DNA from: Lewinella sp039816955
GTDB lineage: Bacteria > Bacteroidota > Bacteroidia > Chitinophagales > Saprospiraceae
Length of the DNA: 64,000 bases
Assembly (NCBI GenBank): GCA_039816955.1
Contig: JBCBWU010000008.1
Coordinates: 1-64,000 of the forward strand
Direction: 5' to 3'
Position 1 is the stretch's first letter; the number at the start of each line of letters is the position of its first letter. Both the position numbers and the translations under genes were made by a program. The notes beneath the pieces were generated by a model, which saw only the letters and a list, made by a program, of their open reading frames with translations, was not told where the DNA came from and did no database searches. This document shows, one piece after another, positions 33,229 through 42,086 of the stretch.

Positions 33229-34266
33229 ATGAGTCTGAAATCTCGCATAATGCGTCGTTGCTTCGATTTAGCACGTCTGGGAAAGGGTTTAGCCAGCCCA
33301 AATCCGATTGTCGGCGCAGTGCTGGTACACGAGGATAGAATCATTGGGGAAGGCTACTACGCCGAGGATGGAGGCCCGCACGCTGAAGTTGTTACGGTTC
33401 GTAGTGTCCGCCCTGCTGATGAACACTTAATTCAAGAAAGTACCTTGTACGTGTCGCTGGAGCCGTGCAACATATGGGGTCGAACTCCGCCCTGCACGAA
33501 TCTGATTCTTGATCAGCGCATTCCTCATGTCGTTGTGGCAGCGCGGGACTTAACCCCGGGAGTTGACGGATCTGGATTAGAGCGACTTAGAGCAGCCGGA
33601 GTAAAAGTAGAAGAAGCAGTTTTGCCAGAAATTGGTGCAAGACTGAGTCGCTACCGCAATATTTACGTCAGTGAACAAAGACCTTACGTTGTCCTCAAGT
33701 ACGCACAAACGGAAAACGGATTCATAGCTCCGGCTGATGAGACACAGTTCTGGCTTACTAATGCTATTAGTAAACGCCTAGTACATAAGTGGCGAACAGA
33801 GACGGATGCCATTCTGATTGGTGCAGGTACAGCACGTACAGATAACCCAGCCTTAACCAGTCGGTTAGTACCAGGCAAACAGCCGCAACGCCTCGTCATA
33901 GATCGAGCGGGGAAACTCCCTTCGGATTTACAACTCTTTGATGGAGCGCATCCAACTTTGGTTATCACGCAAAAACCAGGAGAGGAGCGAGATCAGTTGG
34001 AGTTTATGGAACTTGATTTCACAAATGAAGACTGGCCAAAGCAACTGCTGAAACAACTAGCAGATCGCAAAATAGCGCATCTCACTATTGAAGGAGGAGC
34101 CTGGCTCCTGCATACCTTCGTAAAAGGTGAGCTTTGGGACGAGGCGCGTGTATTCTGCAGCCGACACAATTGGTCGGATGGTAAGGCCGCACCTAACTTG
34201 GGAACCGAGGCTCAGGAGACATTCAAAATCGCGGAAGACACATTAAAGGTTTATTACCGCCCCTAA
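33229..34266 (+). CDS. ribD: Bifunctional riboflavin biosynthesis protein RibD
   Basis: 345 residues from the ATG at 33229 (MSLKSRIMRRCFDLARLGKG); an upstream in-frame TTG is not needed. The N-terminal deaminase domain has SPNPIVGAVLV, the zinc-site GGPHAEVV and LEPCNIWGRTPPCTN. The C-terminal reductase domain has KYAQTENGFIA and DAILIGAGTARTDNPAL, and ends LTIEGGAWLLHTFVK. It performs the deamination and NADPH reduction steps of riboflavin synthesis. No other rib gene is adjacent. Confidence 0.95.
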   Translation: MSLKSRIMRRCFDLARLGKGLASPNPIVGAVLVHEDRIIGEGYYAEDGGPHAEVVTVRSVRPADEHLIQESTLYVSLEPCNIWGRTPPCTNLILDQRIPHVVVAARDLTPGVDGSGLERLRAAGVKVEEAVLPEIGARLSRYRNIYVSEQRPYVVLKYAQTENGFIAPADETQFWLTNAISKRLVHKWRTETDAILIGAGTARTDNPALTSRLVPGKQPQRLVIDRAGKLPSDLQLFDGAHPTLVITQKPGEERDQLEFMELDFTNEDWPKQLLKQLADRKIAHLTIEGGAWLLHTFVKGELWDEARVFCSRHNWSDGKAAPNLGTEAQETFKIAEDTLKVYYRP

Positions 34267-34450
34267 CTACGCGTTAATAGAATATTAAAGCTCTGTGTAA
34301 TAGTCAATCTTTTCGCGATTTAAGTGTTTAGCTTTGGTAAGTATTTTGTTGGGCAGTATTAAATTTACCACCCAGAAGTACACTTGAGAAAACAAATAGG
34401 GCTTGCGCATCATCCAAATGCAACTCCTCTAAACACAAATTAGACACAAA

Positions 34451-34996
34451 ATGAAAAAGTGTTTTGCACTCGCGACACTAGTGGTTATGATCGTGGGTCA
34501 GCTTAGCGCCCAGTCCACATCTTTAGCGATAACCGATTGGAACGCTTGGGAAACTAAGCCCGAGACAGAAATACAGGGTCGCAAAACCTTAGTTTATGTT
34601 TATACCAATTGGTGTTCCTTGTGTAAGAAGATGGAGGCAGAGGCCTTCACTGATTCCGTTATCCAGGCCTTGATTACTGACCAGTTCACTATTGTAGGAT
34701 TGGATGCAGAAAGTAAAGAACCCCTGAACTTTAAAGGCGAAACCTACGAATATGTCCGCAAAGGCAAACTGGGCTACCATGAATTAGCTGCGCACCTATT
34801 AGACGGACGCTTGGCTTTCCCTAGTGTTATCTTTTTGAGCGAAGAGGGTGAGGTTATTCAAACTATCCACGCCTACCAAGGCCAACAACACTTTGAGATG
34901 CTCCTGCGCTATTACGGCGAAGACTACTACCGCAGCATGCCCTGGACCAGCTTTCAGCGCCAATTCAATGCCGGCCAAATCACTGATGACCAATAA
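34451..34996 (+). CDS. Exported thioredoxin-fold protein
   Basis: A 181-residue protein with a signal peptide (CFALATLVVMIVGQLSAQ) and a thioredoxin-fold domain: TLVYVYTNWCSLCKKMEAEAF has the redox site CSLC, and RLAFPSVIFLSEEGEV has the cis-Pro. It belongs with the DUF255/thioredoxin_7-like exported redoxins. Extracytoplasmic disulfide reduction or isomerisation is likely. A TAGCTTTG -7 box lies at 34329-34336. The S37 peptidase gene begins 52 bp downstream. Confidence 0.88.
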   Translation: MKKCFALATLVVMIVGQLSAQSTSLAITDWNAWETKPETEIQGRKTLVYVYTNWCSLCKKMEAEAFTDSVIQALITDQFTIVGLDAESKEPLNFKGETYEYVRKGKLGYHELAAHLLDGRLAFPSVIFLSEEGEVIQTIHAYQGQQHFEMLLRYYGEDYYRSMPWTSFQRQFNAGQITDDQ

Positions 34997-35048
34997 GGTC
35001 GACGCTTCGCATTCTTTCCTTATTTTGGCGTAGAACAAATACTACGCT

Positions 35049-36341
35049 ATGAGATGGATGATATTAAGCTGGGTCGCCTTCGTGGGGCAAATTGCTGCTC
35101 AAGCACAGACCACAGCCCTAGAACAAGCTTTATTTGGACTGCCTGATGTAATTTTCAAAGCTATTGACGCCCCAGATGGTTACGCAGCGGCCTACGAATT
35201 GCATATCAAGCAGCCGATTGACCACAACAATCCCGATAAGGGTCACTTCTACCAACGTGCCTTTCTTTCACACCGCGGCTTCAACCGTCCGACAGTAATC
35301 TGCACGGAAGGTTATACGCGCAGTCGCAACCGGGTTTACGAACTCACCAATCTTATTGCAGGCAACCAAATCGATGTCGAACACCGTTATTTTGGCAGCA
35401 GCATGCCTGCAGAAAAGGATCTTGATTATCAGTATTTGAATCTAGAACAGGCTACCGCTGATCTTCACCATATCAATCAGCTGTTCCGTCAGATCTATTC
35501 TGGCAAATGGCTCAGTACTGGGATTTCCAAAGGTGGGCAGACCACTATTTTCTATCGCTATTTCTATCCTGAGGATGTGGATGTGAGCGTACCCTACGTG
35601 GCTCCACTTAATTTGGCTTTAGAAGAAGAACGTATTTATACTTTCCTGGACACCGTGGGTACAGATGCTTGCCGAGACGCTATCTACGATGTTCAGGAGA
35701 TCATCCTGCAAAACCGCGAAGAAGTACTACCAAAACTCCAGTGGTACGCAAAAGGTGCCGGTCTTGAGTTTGATTATCTGGGTTTTGAGGAAGCTTTCGA
35801 ATATTCTGTCTTGGAGTATCCTTTCGCTTTCTGGCAATTGGGTGGTAGGTGCGAAGAAATACCCCCCAAATCCGCAGGAGTAGACGTAGCCTTGGATCAC
35901 CTACTCGCAGCTTCTGGAATGGATTTATTCAGTGATGCTTCCATGGAAGCTTATGCCAGCCACTATTACCAGGCAGGTGCTGAAATGGGCTACTACAGCT
36001 ACGAAACCGAGGATTTCGAAGGTTTGCTCAAAGCACTTCCTATGGAGCCCAACCCCAGTGCCATTTTCATGCCGGGCAAGATGCCCAAAAGCTTTGATGG
36101 TAAATTAGTGAACGCGGTAGCAGAATGGCTACCCGCTAATGGTGATCGATTTATCTACATCAATGGAGATTCCGATACTTGGTCCGCTACAGCGGTGCGA
36201 CCAACTGATGGAATTGATGCCGTCTGGTTCTTTATGCCAGGCAAAGACCATGGTCGTGCCCGTATACGCAATATGAGCAGTTCCGATCGCGCGAAGCTAG
36301 TGGATGCTTTGGAGCGGTGGTTGGAAATGGAGATTGAGTAG
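35049..36341 (+). CDS. S37-family serine aminopeptidase, exported
   Basis: 430 residues with a short signal peptide (MRWMILSWVAFVGQIAAQAQ). It has the alpha/beta-hydrolase features of the S37 (PS-10) family: KQPIDHNNPDKGHFYQRAF at the N-terminus, the nucleophile Ser in LSTGISKGGQTTIF, the acid region YINGDSDTWSATAV and the His in PGKDHGRARI. Characterised members remove tripeptides from peptide N-termini. Secreted peptide digestion fits an organism that degrades proteins. It is convergent with the HerA-like gene across a palindromic repeat cluster. Confidence 0.9.
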   Translation: MRWMILSWVAFVGQIAAQAQTTALEQALFGLPDVIFKAIDAPDGYAAAYELHIKQPIDHNNPDKGHFYQRAFLSHRGFNRPTVICTEGYTRSRNRVYELTNLIAGNQIDVEHRYFGSSMPAEKDLDYQYLNLEQATADLHHINQLFRQIYSGKWLSTGISKGGQTTIFYRYFYPEDVDVSVPYVAPLNLALEEERIYTFLDTVGTDACRDAIYDVQEIILQNREEVLPKLQWYAKGAGLEFDYLGFEEAFEYSVLEYPFAFWQLGGRCEEIPPKSAGVDVALDHLLAASGMDLFSDASMEAYASHYYQAGAEMGYYSYETEDFEGLLKALPMEPNPSAIFMPGKMPKSFDGKLVNAVAEWLPANGDRFIYINGDSDTWSATAVRPTDGIDAVWFFMPGKDHGRARIRNMSSSDRAKLVDALERWLEMEIE

Positions 36342-36351
36342 TTTTTTATGT

Positions 36352-36430
36352 TTTTGTCGGGAGACAAAACAAACTTGTACTTTAGTCGTGTTTTGTCTCC
36401 CGATCGCTGTGTTTTGTCTCCCGACAAAAC
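36352..36430. repeat. Cluster of GTTTTGTC/GACAAAAC palindromes
   Basis: Three copies of one 14-mer lie between two convergent genes: TCGGGAGACAAAAC at 36357-36370, and the reverse form GTTTTGTCTCCCGA at 36390-36403 and 36411-36424. The outer copies are hairpins: TTTTGTC-GGGA-GACAAAA (36352-36369) and TTTTGTC-TCCC-GACAAAA (36412-36429). Their loops, GGGA and TCCC, are complementary. A bidirectional stop for the S37 and HerA-like genes is one possible role. Confidence 0.65.
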
Positions 36431-36431
36431 A

Positions 36432-37976
36432 CTAGCGCCGACGCCCGCCAAGAATACCGAGCAAGCCCCGCGCCAATTCCCGCGCTAATGTGCGCCCGAT
36501 CTGACGAGTAGTCGTATTGCTCATGACCTTTTCCAAGGTAGACTTTTCGCGTCGACGGCTTCGAGAAGAAGACTTCCGGGCCTTTTCCCGTTCTGCCTTG
36601 AGTTCTTCTTGGCGCTCTTCTTCGTGAGCGGCTTCTATTTTCTCAGCCAGAATTTCGTGCGCACTATCACGATCAATAGTTTGATTGTATTTCTTTACAA
36701 GTGGTGAACTGTCTACTACTTCATTAATCTCCTTAGTCGTAAGGATATCCATCCGTGATTGCGGTGCTCGCAACATGGTATGTACAAGCGGTGTAGGAAT
36801 ACCTTTTTCGTTCAGGGCGGTTACCAATGCCTCCCCAATACCCAATTCCGTCAATAGTTGATCGACATCGTAGTATTCGGTGATGGGGTAGTTTTGCGCA
36901 GCCAGTTTAATGGCCTTACGATCCTTGGCAGTAAACGCGCGTAAAGCGTGCTGCACCTTCAAACCAAGCTGCCCCAGGACACTTTCAGGAATATCAGCTG
37001 GATTTTGAGTAACGAAGAACAAACCTACTCCCTTAGAGCGAATAAGTTTGACAATGGCTTCCAGCTGGTCCATCAGGGCATCCGAAGCTTGGTCAAACAC
37101 CAGGTGCGCCTCATCGATGAACATCACCAGCTTAGGCTTGTCGTCATCACCGGCTTCCGGGAAAGTGGAATAAATTTCTGCTAAGATCTGCAGCATGAAG
37201 GTAGAGAATAGCTTTGGCCGGTCTTGGATATCCGTTAGACGGATCACCGATACAATACCGCGGCCTAGCTCATCTACTCGGCATAAATCTTCTACTTCAA
37301 AGGAAGGCTCACCGAAGAAAATCTCCGCGCCTTGCTGCTCAAGTTCTACCAACTTCCGCATAATGGAACCCACACTGGCGCTGGAAATACGGCCGTAGAT
37401 CTTCTGCACCTCAGCCTTACCCTCATTGGTCATATACTGGAGGGTCTTCTTGAAATCCTCCAGATCAAGTAAAGGCAGATCATTGTCATCTGCATACTTG
37501 AACACAACCGCCACAATACCGGACTGGGTATCATTAAGCGCCAATATTTTCGAAAACAATACCGGACCAAACTCCGAAACCGTTGCGCGTAAGCGAGCAC
37601 CTTTTTCCTCAGAAATTGACAGAAACTCCACCGGGCTTCCTACAGCCTCAAACGGAATGCCAATTGCCTCGTGGCGCTCATCAATTTTGCGGTGTCCGGG
37701 AGAGGGTTGCGCGATCCCACTTAGGTCACCCTTGATATCCATCAAAAGACTTGGCACACCTTCTTGCGACAATTGCTCAGCAATAATCTGCAAGGTTTTG
37801 GTCTTACCAGAACCCGTAGCCCCGGCAATTAAACCGTGTCGGTTAAGGGTGGCTAAAGGTAAACGAACAAGGGTGTTAGTCTGGGTTTCTTTATCTAGCA
37901 TCGCACCTCCCAGTACAAAGCTCTCGCCCTTGAACTGGTAGCCCGACTCAATACTTTCCAAAAACTGCTCTCGCAT
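36432..37976 (-). CDS. HerA-like helicase/ATPase (DUF853 family)
   Basis: 514 residues. Walker A is GLIAGATGSGKTKTLQIIAEQ, recognisable by GATGSGKTKT, and Walker B is KLVMFIDEAHLVFDQ. SLLMDIKGDLSGIAQ and GVGLFFVTQNPADIPESVLG are typical of DUF853. A basic Arg/Lys/Ser-rich C-terminus may bind nucleic acid. HerA/FtsK-type motors move DNA or remodel complexes; the role of this branch is not established. The partner nuclease NurA is absent, although a NUC1-type nuclease gene lies 101 bp upstream on the same strand. A TATTTTTG -7 box lies at 38006-38013 on the minus strand. Confidence 0.93.
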   Translation of the reverse strand: MREQFLESIESGYQFKGESFVLGGAMLDKETQTNTLVRLPLATLNRHGLIAGATGSGKTKTLQIIAEQLSQEGVPSLLMDIKGDLSGIAQPSPGHRKIDERHEAIGIPFEAVGSPVEFLSISEEKGARLRATVSEFGPVLFSKILALNDTQSGIVAVVFKYADDNDLPLLDLEDFKKTLQYMTNEGKAEVQKIYGRISSASVGSIMRKLVELEQQGAEIFFGEPSFEVEDLCRVDELGRGIVSVIRLTDIQDRPKLFSTFMLQILAEIYSTFPEAGDDDKPKLVMFIDEAHLVFDQASDALMDQLEAIVKLIRSKGVGLFFVTQNPADIPESVLGQLGLKVQHALRAFTAKDRKAIKLAAQNYPITEYYDVDQLLTELGIGEALVTALNEKGIPTPLVHTMLRAPQSRMDILTTKEINEVVDSSPLVKKYNQTIDRDSAHEILAEKIEAAHEEERQEELKAEREKARKSSSRSRRREKSTLEKVMSNTTTRQIGRTLARELARGLLGILGGRRR

Positions 37977-38077
37977 GATGAGGGATTGTAAACAATGATA
38001 TAGTACAAAAATATAGACTCGATCTGTTCGCTAAGGTAACGAACTCAACAGGGAAATTCTTTGCCCTAAGGCCCCTT

Positions 38078-38989
38078 TTATTGATTCCAACGCTCTACCC
38101 GTAGGTCGTATTTACGCTTACTAAAGGGCCAGAGGTCTTTGTTGTAGCTACTCTCCAGTTCTTCCTCCAGTTCTTCCGGCATGAAATCTGGGAAAAAGTC
38201 GATTCCCGTAAGCTCCTCAATTTCGTCCACAGAGGTCGTAAACTTGTATAGGGGTTCATAATTGACCTCATTGTCCAGCAGGAAGGCAATCGCCTTTTGT
38301 TCTGGATCATCAAGGTCCAATAGCACTTTAAAATAGGCAGTAGGTACTGCTACGTTGTTAGCTCGACCGATGTAGCCTTTCGGGTCCTCACTTAAGACAG
38401 GACCAGATACTACGTACAAACGGCCAAATTTCTTAGCCCAATCGCGAGTCAATTCTTCCAGTTCGCGCCAAATGCCCTGGTTGAAATTACGAGATTGTGG
38501 ACTAATATTACTCATGAGAAAAGTCTCGTCCATTGCGGCCGCGTCGAAGGCCATATCCGCCGCTGGCACCATGTGCCCTCGATCATAACCAGAACCTCGA
38601 TAGTCATTGGGGGAAGCACTACCGGAACGAATGGCTGGATCGGGCCGAAAATTATCAACGCGCTCTGACCACGGCTGGCGAAGTTCATCTCGCGTAAGGA
38701 TATAAGCAACCCAGTCTGCTTGCTCATAGTCCTCATTGTAACTCAGACTGTAATTCTTGTAATGGTAAACTTGCGACCCATTTACCTCCGATGGTAGAAA
38801 GTGTAATTCACCGGCGTATACACTAGGATCCTCTTCTTCTTCCCAGGCTATATTAGGCCCCTCACCTCCAGAAAAAAAATTGAACAAAAAATACAATCCA
38901 CCAATGATCGCTCCGAAGATGCCGACCTTAGCGATCGTACCGCCGCTTTGCTTACTTTGATTTGCGTGATTACGCCGCAGTTTTGCCAT
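38078..38989 (-). CDS. DNA/RNA non-specific endonuclease (NUC1/EndoG type), membrane-anchored
   Basis: 303 residues. A basic N-terminus precedes one membrane helix (TIAKVGIFGAIIGGLYFLFNFF). The beta-beta-alpha-metal nuclease site is GYDRGHMVPAADM with catalytic His in DRGH, followed by the metal-binding Asn in SNISPQSRNFNQGIW. It cuts DNA and RNA without sequence preference. The anchor suggests it works on the periplasmic face, for nutrient or incoming DNA. It precedes the HerA-like gene on the minus strand but is separated from it by 101 bp and a possible promoter. Confidence 0.93.
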   Translation of the reverse strand: MAKLRRNHANQSKQSGGTIAKVGIFGAIIGGLYFLFNFFSGGEGPNIAWEEEEDPSVYAGELHFLPSEVNGSQVYHYKNYSLSYNEDYEQADWVAYILTRDELRQPWSERVDNFRPDPAIRSGSASPNDYRGSGYDRGHMVPAADMAFDAAAMDETFLMSNISPQSRNFNQGIWRELEELTRDWAKKFGRLYVVSGPVLSEDPKGYIGRANNVAVPTAYFKVLLDLDDPEQKAIAFLLDNEVNYEPLYKFTTSVDEIEELTGIDFFPDFMPEELEEELESSYNKDLWPFSKRKYDLRVERWNQ

Positions 38990-39189
38990 ATTGAGTTCTT
39001 ATGAGTACTGGAACAAAAATACATTTTACCAACGGAGCCCCATGTACTTTTCATACATTTATTTTATTTCATTCAATTCTAACAAAAAGCGTCTTATTAC
39101 GGCGAGACTGTTTATCTTTGGGAGATGAGCATCAGGACTAAAACTATTTAGTCCACTTACCACCTATTAATCAATTAAATAACGCGTAA

Positions 39190-40032
39190 ATGAAACCATT
39201 CTATCTCTCTGTGATAGCACTCTTGCTATCAGTATCACTTTTTTGCCAATCTGAAGAGATTATTCCACTTACCGGTAGCTGGGAATTGACTCGGATCGAA
39301 AATCTGAATCAAGCGAATAGTTCTTTCACTGAGCCTCCGTGGGTAGGGAGCAAATTTCATTTTTTTGCCGATGGGTCACTCGCCATGGAAAATCAAGGTG
39401 AGTATTTCCTGACCACCTTCCAACGCGAAGGGCAAACACTCAGCTATGAAAGCAACTCCTATGAGATTGACCGCCAGTTCAAGGATTATTGGACGTTCCT
39501 CTTTGTAGACGAGGCTAACGGTTGGAACTGCCGCCTACACTTCGTGGCCGCAGAAGAAGACTTAGCCAAAGTCCCAGAAGCATCAGAGCAGCCTAGAAAG
39601 CAACTCTATCCGCTCGGTGGTAATGCTCCGGCGGCTCCGGCTCCGGCAGCCTCGAATTCGGACGGACCTACCTACAAGGTAGTTGAGCAAATGCCAAGGT
39701 TTCCTGGTTGCGAAGATTTAACAGGAGAACAAGAAAGAAAAACATGTGCGCAACAAGAACTCTTAAAATACATCTACAAGAATCTTCGCTACCCAGAGGA
39801 GATGCAGCAAAATGGTATTGAAGGCACCGTTGTTGTCACTTTTGTAATAGATGTTGATGGGTCAACTACTGACGCTAGGGTAGTTCGTGATATAGGTGCT
39901 GGATGTGGTGAAGAGGCATTGCGTGTGGTGAATGAAATGACAACCAAGGGCCTTTATTGGACTCCAGGAATGCAAAGGGGAAAGCCTGTACGTGTGCAGT
40001 TTAACCTCCCGATCAAGTTTAAGTTACCATAG
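39190..40032 (+). CDS. Exported protein with lipocalin-like N-terminus and TonB C-terminal domain
   Basis: 280 residues. A signal peptide (FYLSVIALLLSVSLFCQ) leads into a beta-rich region from LTGSWELTRIENL, like a lipocalin domain, to about residue 125. An Ala/Pro linker follows, then VEQMPRFPGCEDL and a TonB C-terminal domain (about 190-280) with LRYPEEMQQNGIEGTVVVTF, here split as LRYPEEMQQNGIEG and TVVVTFVIDVDG. Bacteroidota often use this MPRFPGCE plus TonB-CTD unit in many proteins. Having a cleaved signal instead of a membrane anchor, it cannot be a standard energy transducer. A TATCTTTG -7 box lies at 39113-39120. Confidence 0.83.
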   Translation: MKPFYLSVIALLLSVSLFCQSEEIIPLTGSWELTRIENLNQANSSFTEPPWVGSKFHFFADGSLAMENQGEYFLTTFQREGQTLSYESNSYEIDRQFKDYWTFLFVDEANGWNCRLHFVAAEEDLAKVPEASEQPRKQLYPLGGNAPAAPAPAASNSDGPTYKVVEQMPRFPGCEDLTGEQERKTCAQQELLKYIYKNLRYPEEMQQNGIEGTVVVTFVIDVDGSTTDARVVRDIGAGCGEEALRVVNEMTTKGLYWTPGMQRGKPVRVQFNLPIKFKLP

Positions 40033-40064
40033 CTCTAGGGATATGCTGTTGGAGTGGCAAAATA

Positions 40065-42053
40065 CTATTGCCCGCGCTTCACCTCCACAATCTCTACCCG
40101 GCGCTCGCGGGCCGCTTCTGGGCTGTAAATGGATAGGCGCTCCCCTGCCCTTTCGTCCTGCGCAGAAGCGGCTGCTTTGGTTTCTCCAAAACTCACTTCG
40201 GAAATAATGAGTTGGCCGTTATCCAAATACTCAACTAGCGTCCCTGAACGCCAATTCTCAAAGTGGTTGCGCACTGCACTCACTCGACGTTTACCCAGCA
40301 GTAAATTATAATCTCCTTGCGCTCGCGGACTGGTATAGCCCTTAAGGAAAATTTCTACCTGCTGCCCTGCTTCTAGTTGTTCCAATAAGATTTTACTAAA
40401 GAGCTCCAGACGGTCATACCCTTCTGCTACTTCTTCTTCGAAGAACTGAGCTAGTGCGTCTTGCTCACTTTGGTTTTCGGCATACTCGTCGTAGTACTCA
40501 TCCTCGCGGCGCAAATACTCGAAATAGGTATCCTCGTAGGTCCGCTTAGTGGTGGCCCGTCGCGTACGCGGATCAGGTCGGTCGTTATCGTAAAACAAAG
40601 TCAGCGGCAAGAAGTCCTCCAAGGTCCGGAGCACTGGCTTTGGTGGTGGAACTGGCTCTACTGGTGTATCAGCTGGCGGAGCTCCTACAATTGCCGTTGT
40701 ATCCACCGCTGGCGGAGGTGGAGGCACCTTATCAGCGCGAAAAATATCTGGACAACAATTCTTACTATCGGGATCCAAGTAGCGCCCACCCGGACGATTG
40801 GAACTGAAGTACAAGCGATCCACTGACCAGACAAATGGGTAGGTATCATCATAGCTAGAGTTGAAGCTTGCGCCAAGGTTTTCAATTTCACCCCAGCCCT
40901 GCTCACCCGCGTAAGGTGCTCTTACTAAATCGTATCCACCGAACCCAGGACTCCTATCCGTGCTAAAATAGAGCTGCCTTTCTGCGTAAGCATACATTGG
41001 CGTTACCTCATTAGCCGCTGTATTGAGATCTGTTAATGCTGTCGGCATTTCCCACTTCCCTAAGTCCCCCGGTATGGGGACTCGCCAAATATCGAATCCA
41101 CCCTCCGTGCCAGGTCGATTGCTGACAAACAACAGATGCTCCTGTTGCTCCACGCTATCCCATAAAATGGCTGGTTGCGTACTAGTCCAGCTTGGTAAGT
41201 TTACTGGTTCTGGAAGTTTTATAAACTGCTTTTGCCAACGCCCACGTCGATCCTTTTCCCGTACGCATAAGTCGCAGCGCAACTTGGCTCCTTTCGTAAA
41301 TTGGCAGCGGTTAAAAAACAGCAAGGTCTTGGCATTATTCAAGGCAACGTGAGCTGTAAGAATGGTATCCTCGTTAAACCCACGGCTTAGGAGGCGGCCG
41401 CGACGTTCATCTTTTGAGATCAAGACTTTACTGATCTTGCGCGGCGGATTATACTTATCATCTTCCTTATCGTAGCGGTAAGAGGTATAGTACAGCGTAT
41501 CGCCAGATTTCCAGGCGCCAAATTCCCCGTAAGGTGAGTTAAGACGCCTTCCCAATCGTTCTACGGTCCATTCTTCTCCTTCCTCCTGTTGCTCTACCCA
41601 AGTGCAGCTGGCCAATATCTTTCGGGCTTCATCTACTTGCTGCTTACTTCCTCTATTCGTAGTGAGAAAAGCGTTCAGGCTTTCCTGAGCACCATTGTAA
41701 TTTCCCTGTGCAAACTGGCTTTTGCCTAAACCCAGCCAAGCGGTTGGATACTGTTGTACCGCGTTTCCTTCCGTAAGGAGTTCATAATGTTCTTCTGCTA
41801 CCGCAAAGGCTTGAAAGCCGTAGGCCGCTTCTGCTAAGCGGAATCCTACATCGGGAGCCGCCTTGCTTTCGTAAGCCTGCCGAAAATAATGCAAGGCCGT
41901 ATAGTAGTCGGCTTGTTGCATCGCCTCATCCCCTTTGCGCAAAAATGCCGCCGCTCGCTGAGCAGGAAGCAGTGCTGGCAGTAGCAGGATAAATGTCAGC
42001 AGTCCCAACATGTGAGCGGTCACCTTAGATGGATAGCGTATACTGACGTTCAT
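40065..42053 (-). CDS. PorE-like protein: TPR, PD40 propeller and OmpA-like domain
   Basis: 662 residues. A signal peptide begins at MLGLLTFILLLPALLPAQ (the ATG at 42011 may be the true start). TPR-like repeats (~30-140) are followed by beta-propeller PD40 repeats such as LLFVSNRPGTEGGFDIW and LYFSTDRSPGFGGYDLV, a Pro-rich linker, an acidic Tyr/Glu-rich helix and a C-terminal OmpA-like domain with LKGYTSPRAQGDYNLLLGKR. This order matches T9SS accessory proteins of the PorE/SprE-associated type that bind peptidoglycan. The PorP/SprF gene lies 33 bp upstream, so the two probably form a T9SS-associated pair. Confidence 0.85.
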   Translation of the reverse strand: MNVSIRYPSKVTAHMLGLLTFILLLPALLPAQRAAAFLRKGDEAMQQADYYTALHYFRQAYESKAAPDVGFRLAEAAYGFQAFAVAEEHYELLTEGNAVQQYPTAWLGLGKSQFAQGNYNGAQESLNAFLTTNRGSKQQVDEARKILASCTWVEQQEEGEEWTVERLGRRLNSPYGEFGAWKSGDTLYYTSYRYDKEDDKYNPPRKISKVLISKDERRGRLLSRGFNEDTILTAHVALNNAKTLLFFNRCQFTKGAKLRCDLCVREKDRRGRWQKQFIKLPEPVNLPSWTSTQPAILWDSVEQQEHLLFVSNRPGTEGGFDIWRVPIPGDLGKWEMPTALTDLNTAANEVTPMYAYAERQLYFSTDRSPGFGGYDLVRAPYAGEQGWGEIENLGASFNSSYDDTYPFVWSVDRLYFSSNRPGGRYLDPDSKNCCPDIFRADKVPPPPPAVDTTAIVGAPPADTPVEPVPPPKPVLRTLEDFLPLTLFYDNDRPDPRTRRATTKRTYEDTYFEYLRREDEYYDEYAENQSEQDALAQFFEEEVAEGYDRLELFSKILLEQLEAGQQVEIFLKGYTSPRAQGDYNLLLGKRRVSAVRNHFENWRSGTLVEYLDNGQLIISEVSFGETKAAASAQDERAGERLSIYSPEAARERRVEIVEVKRGQ

Positions 42054-42086
42054 AGATGCGTGGAGAATTAGACGAGAGGATGGTTG

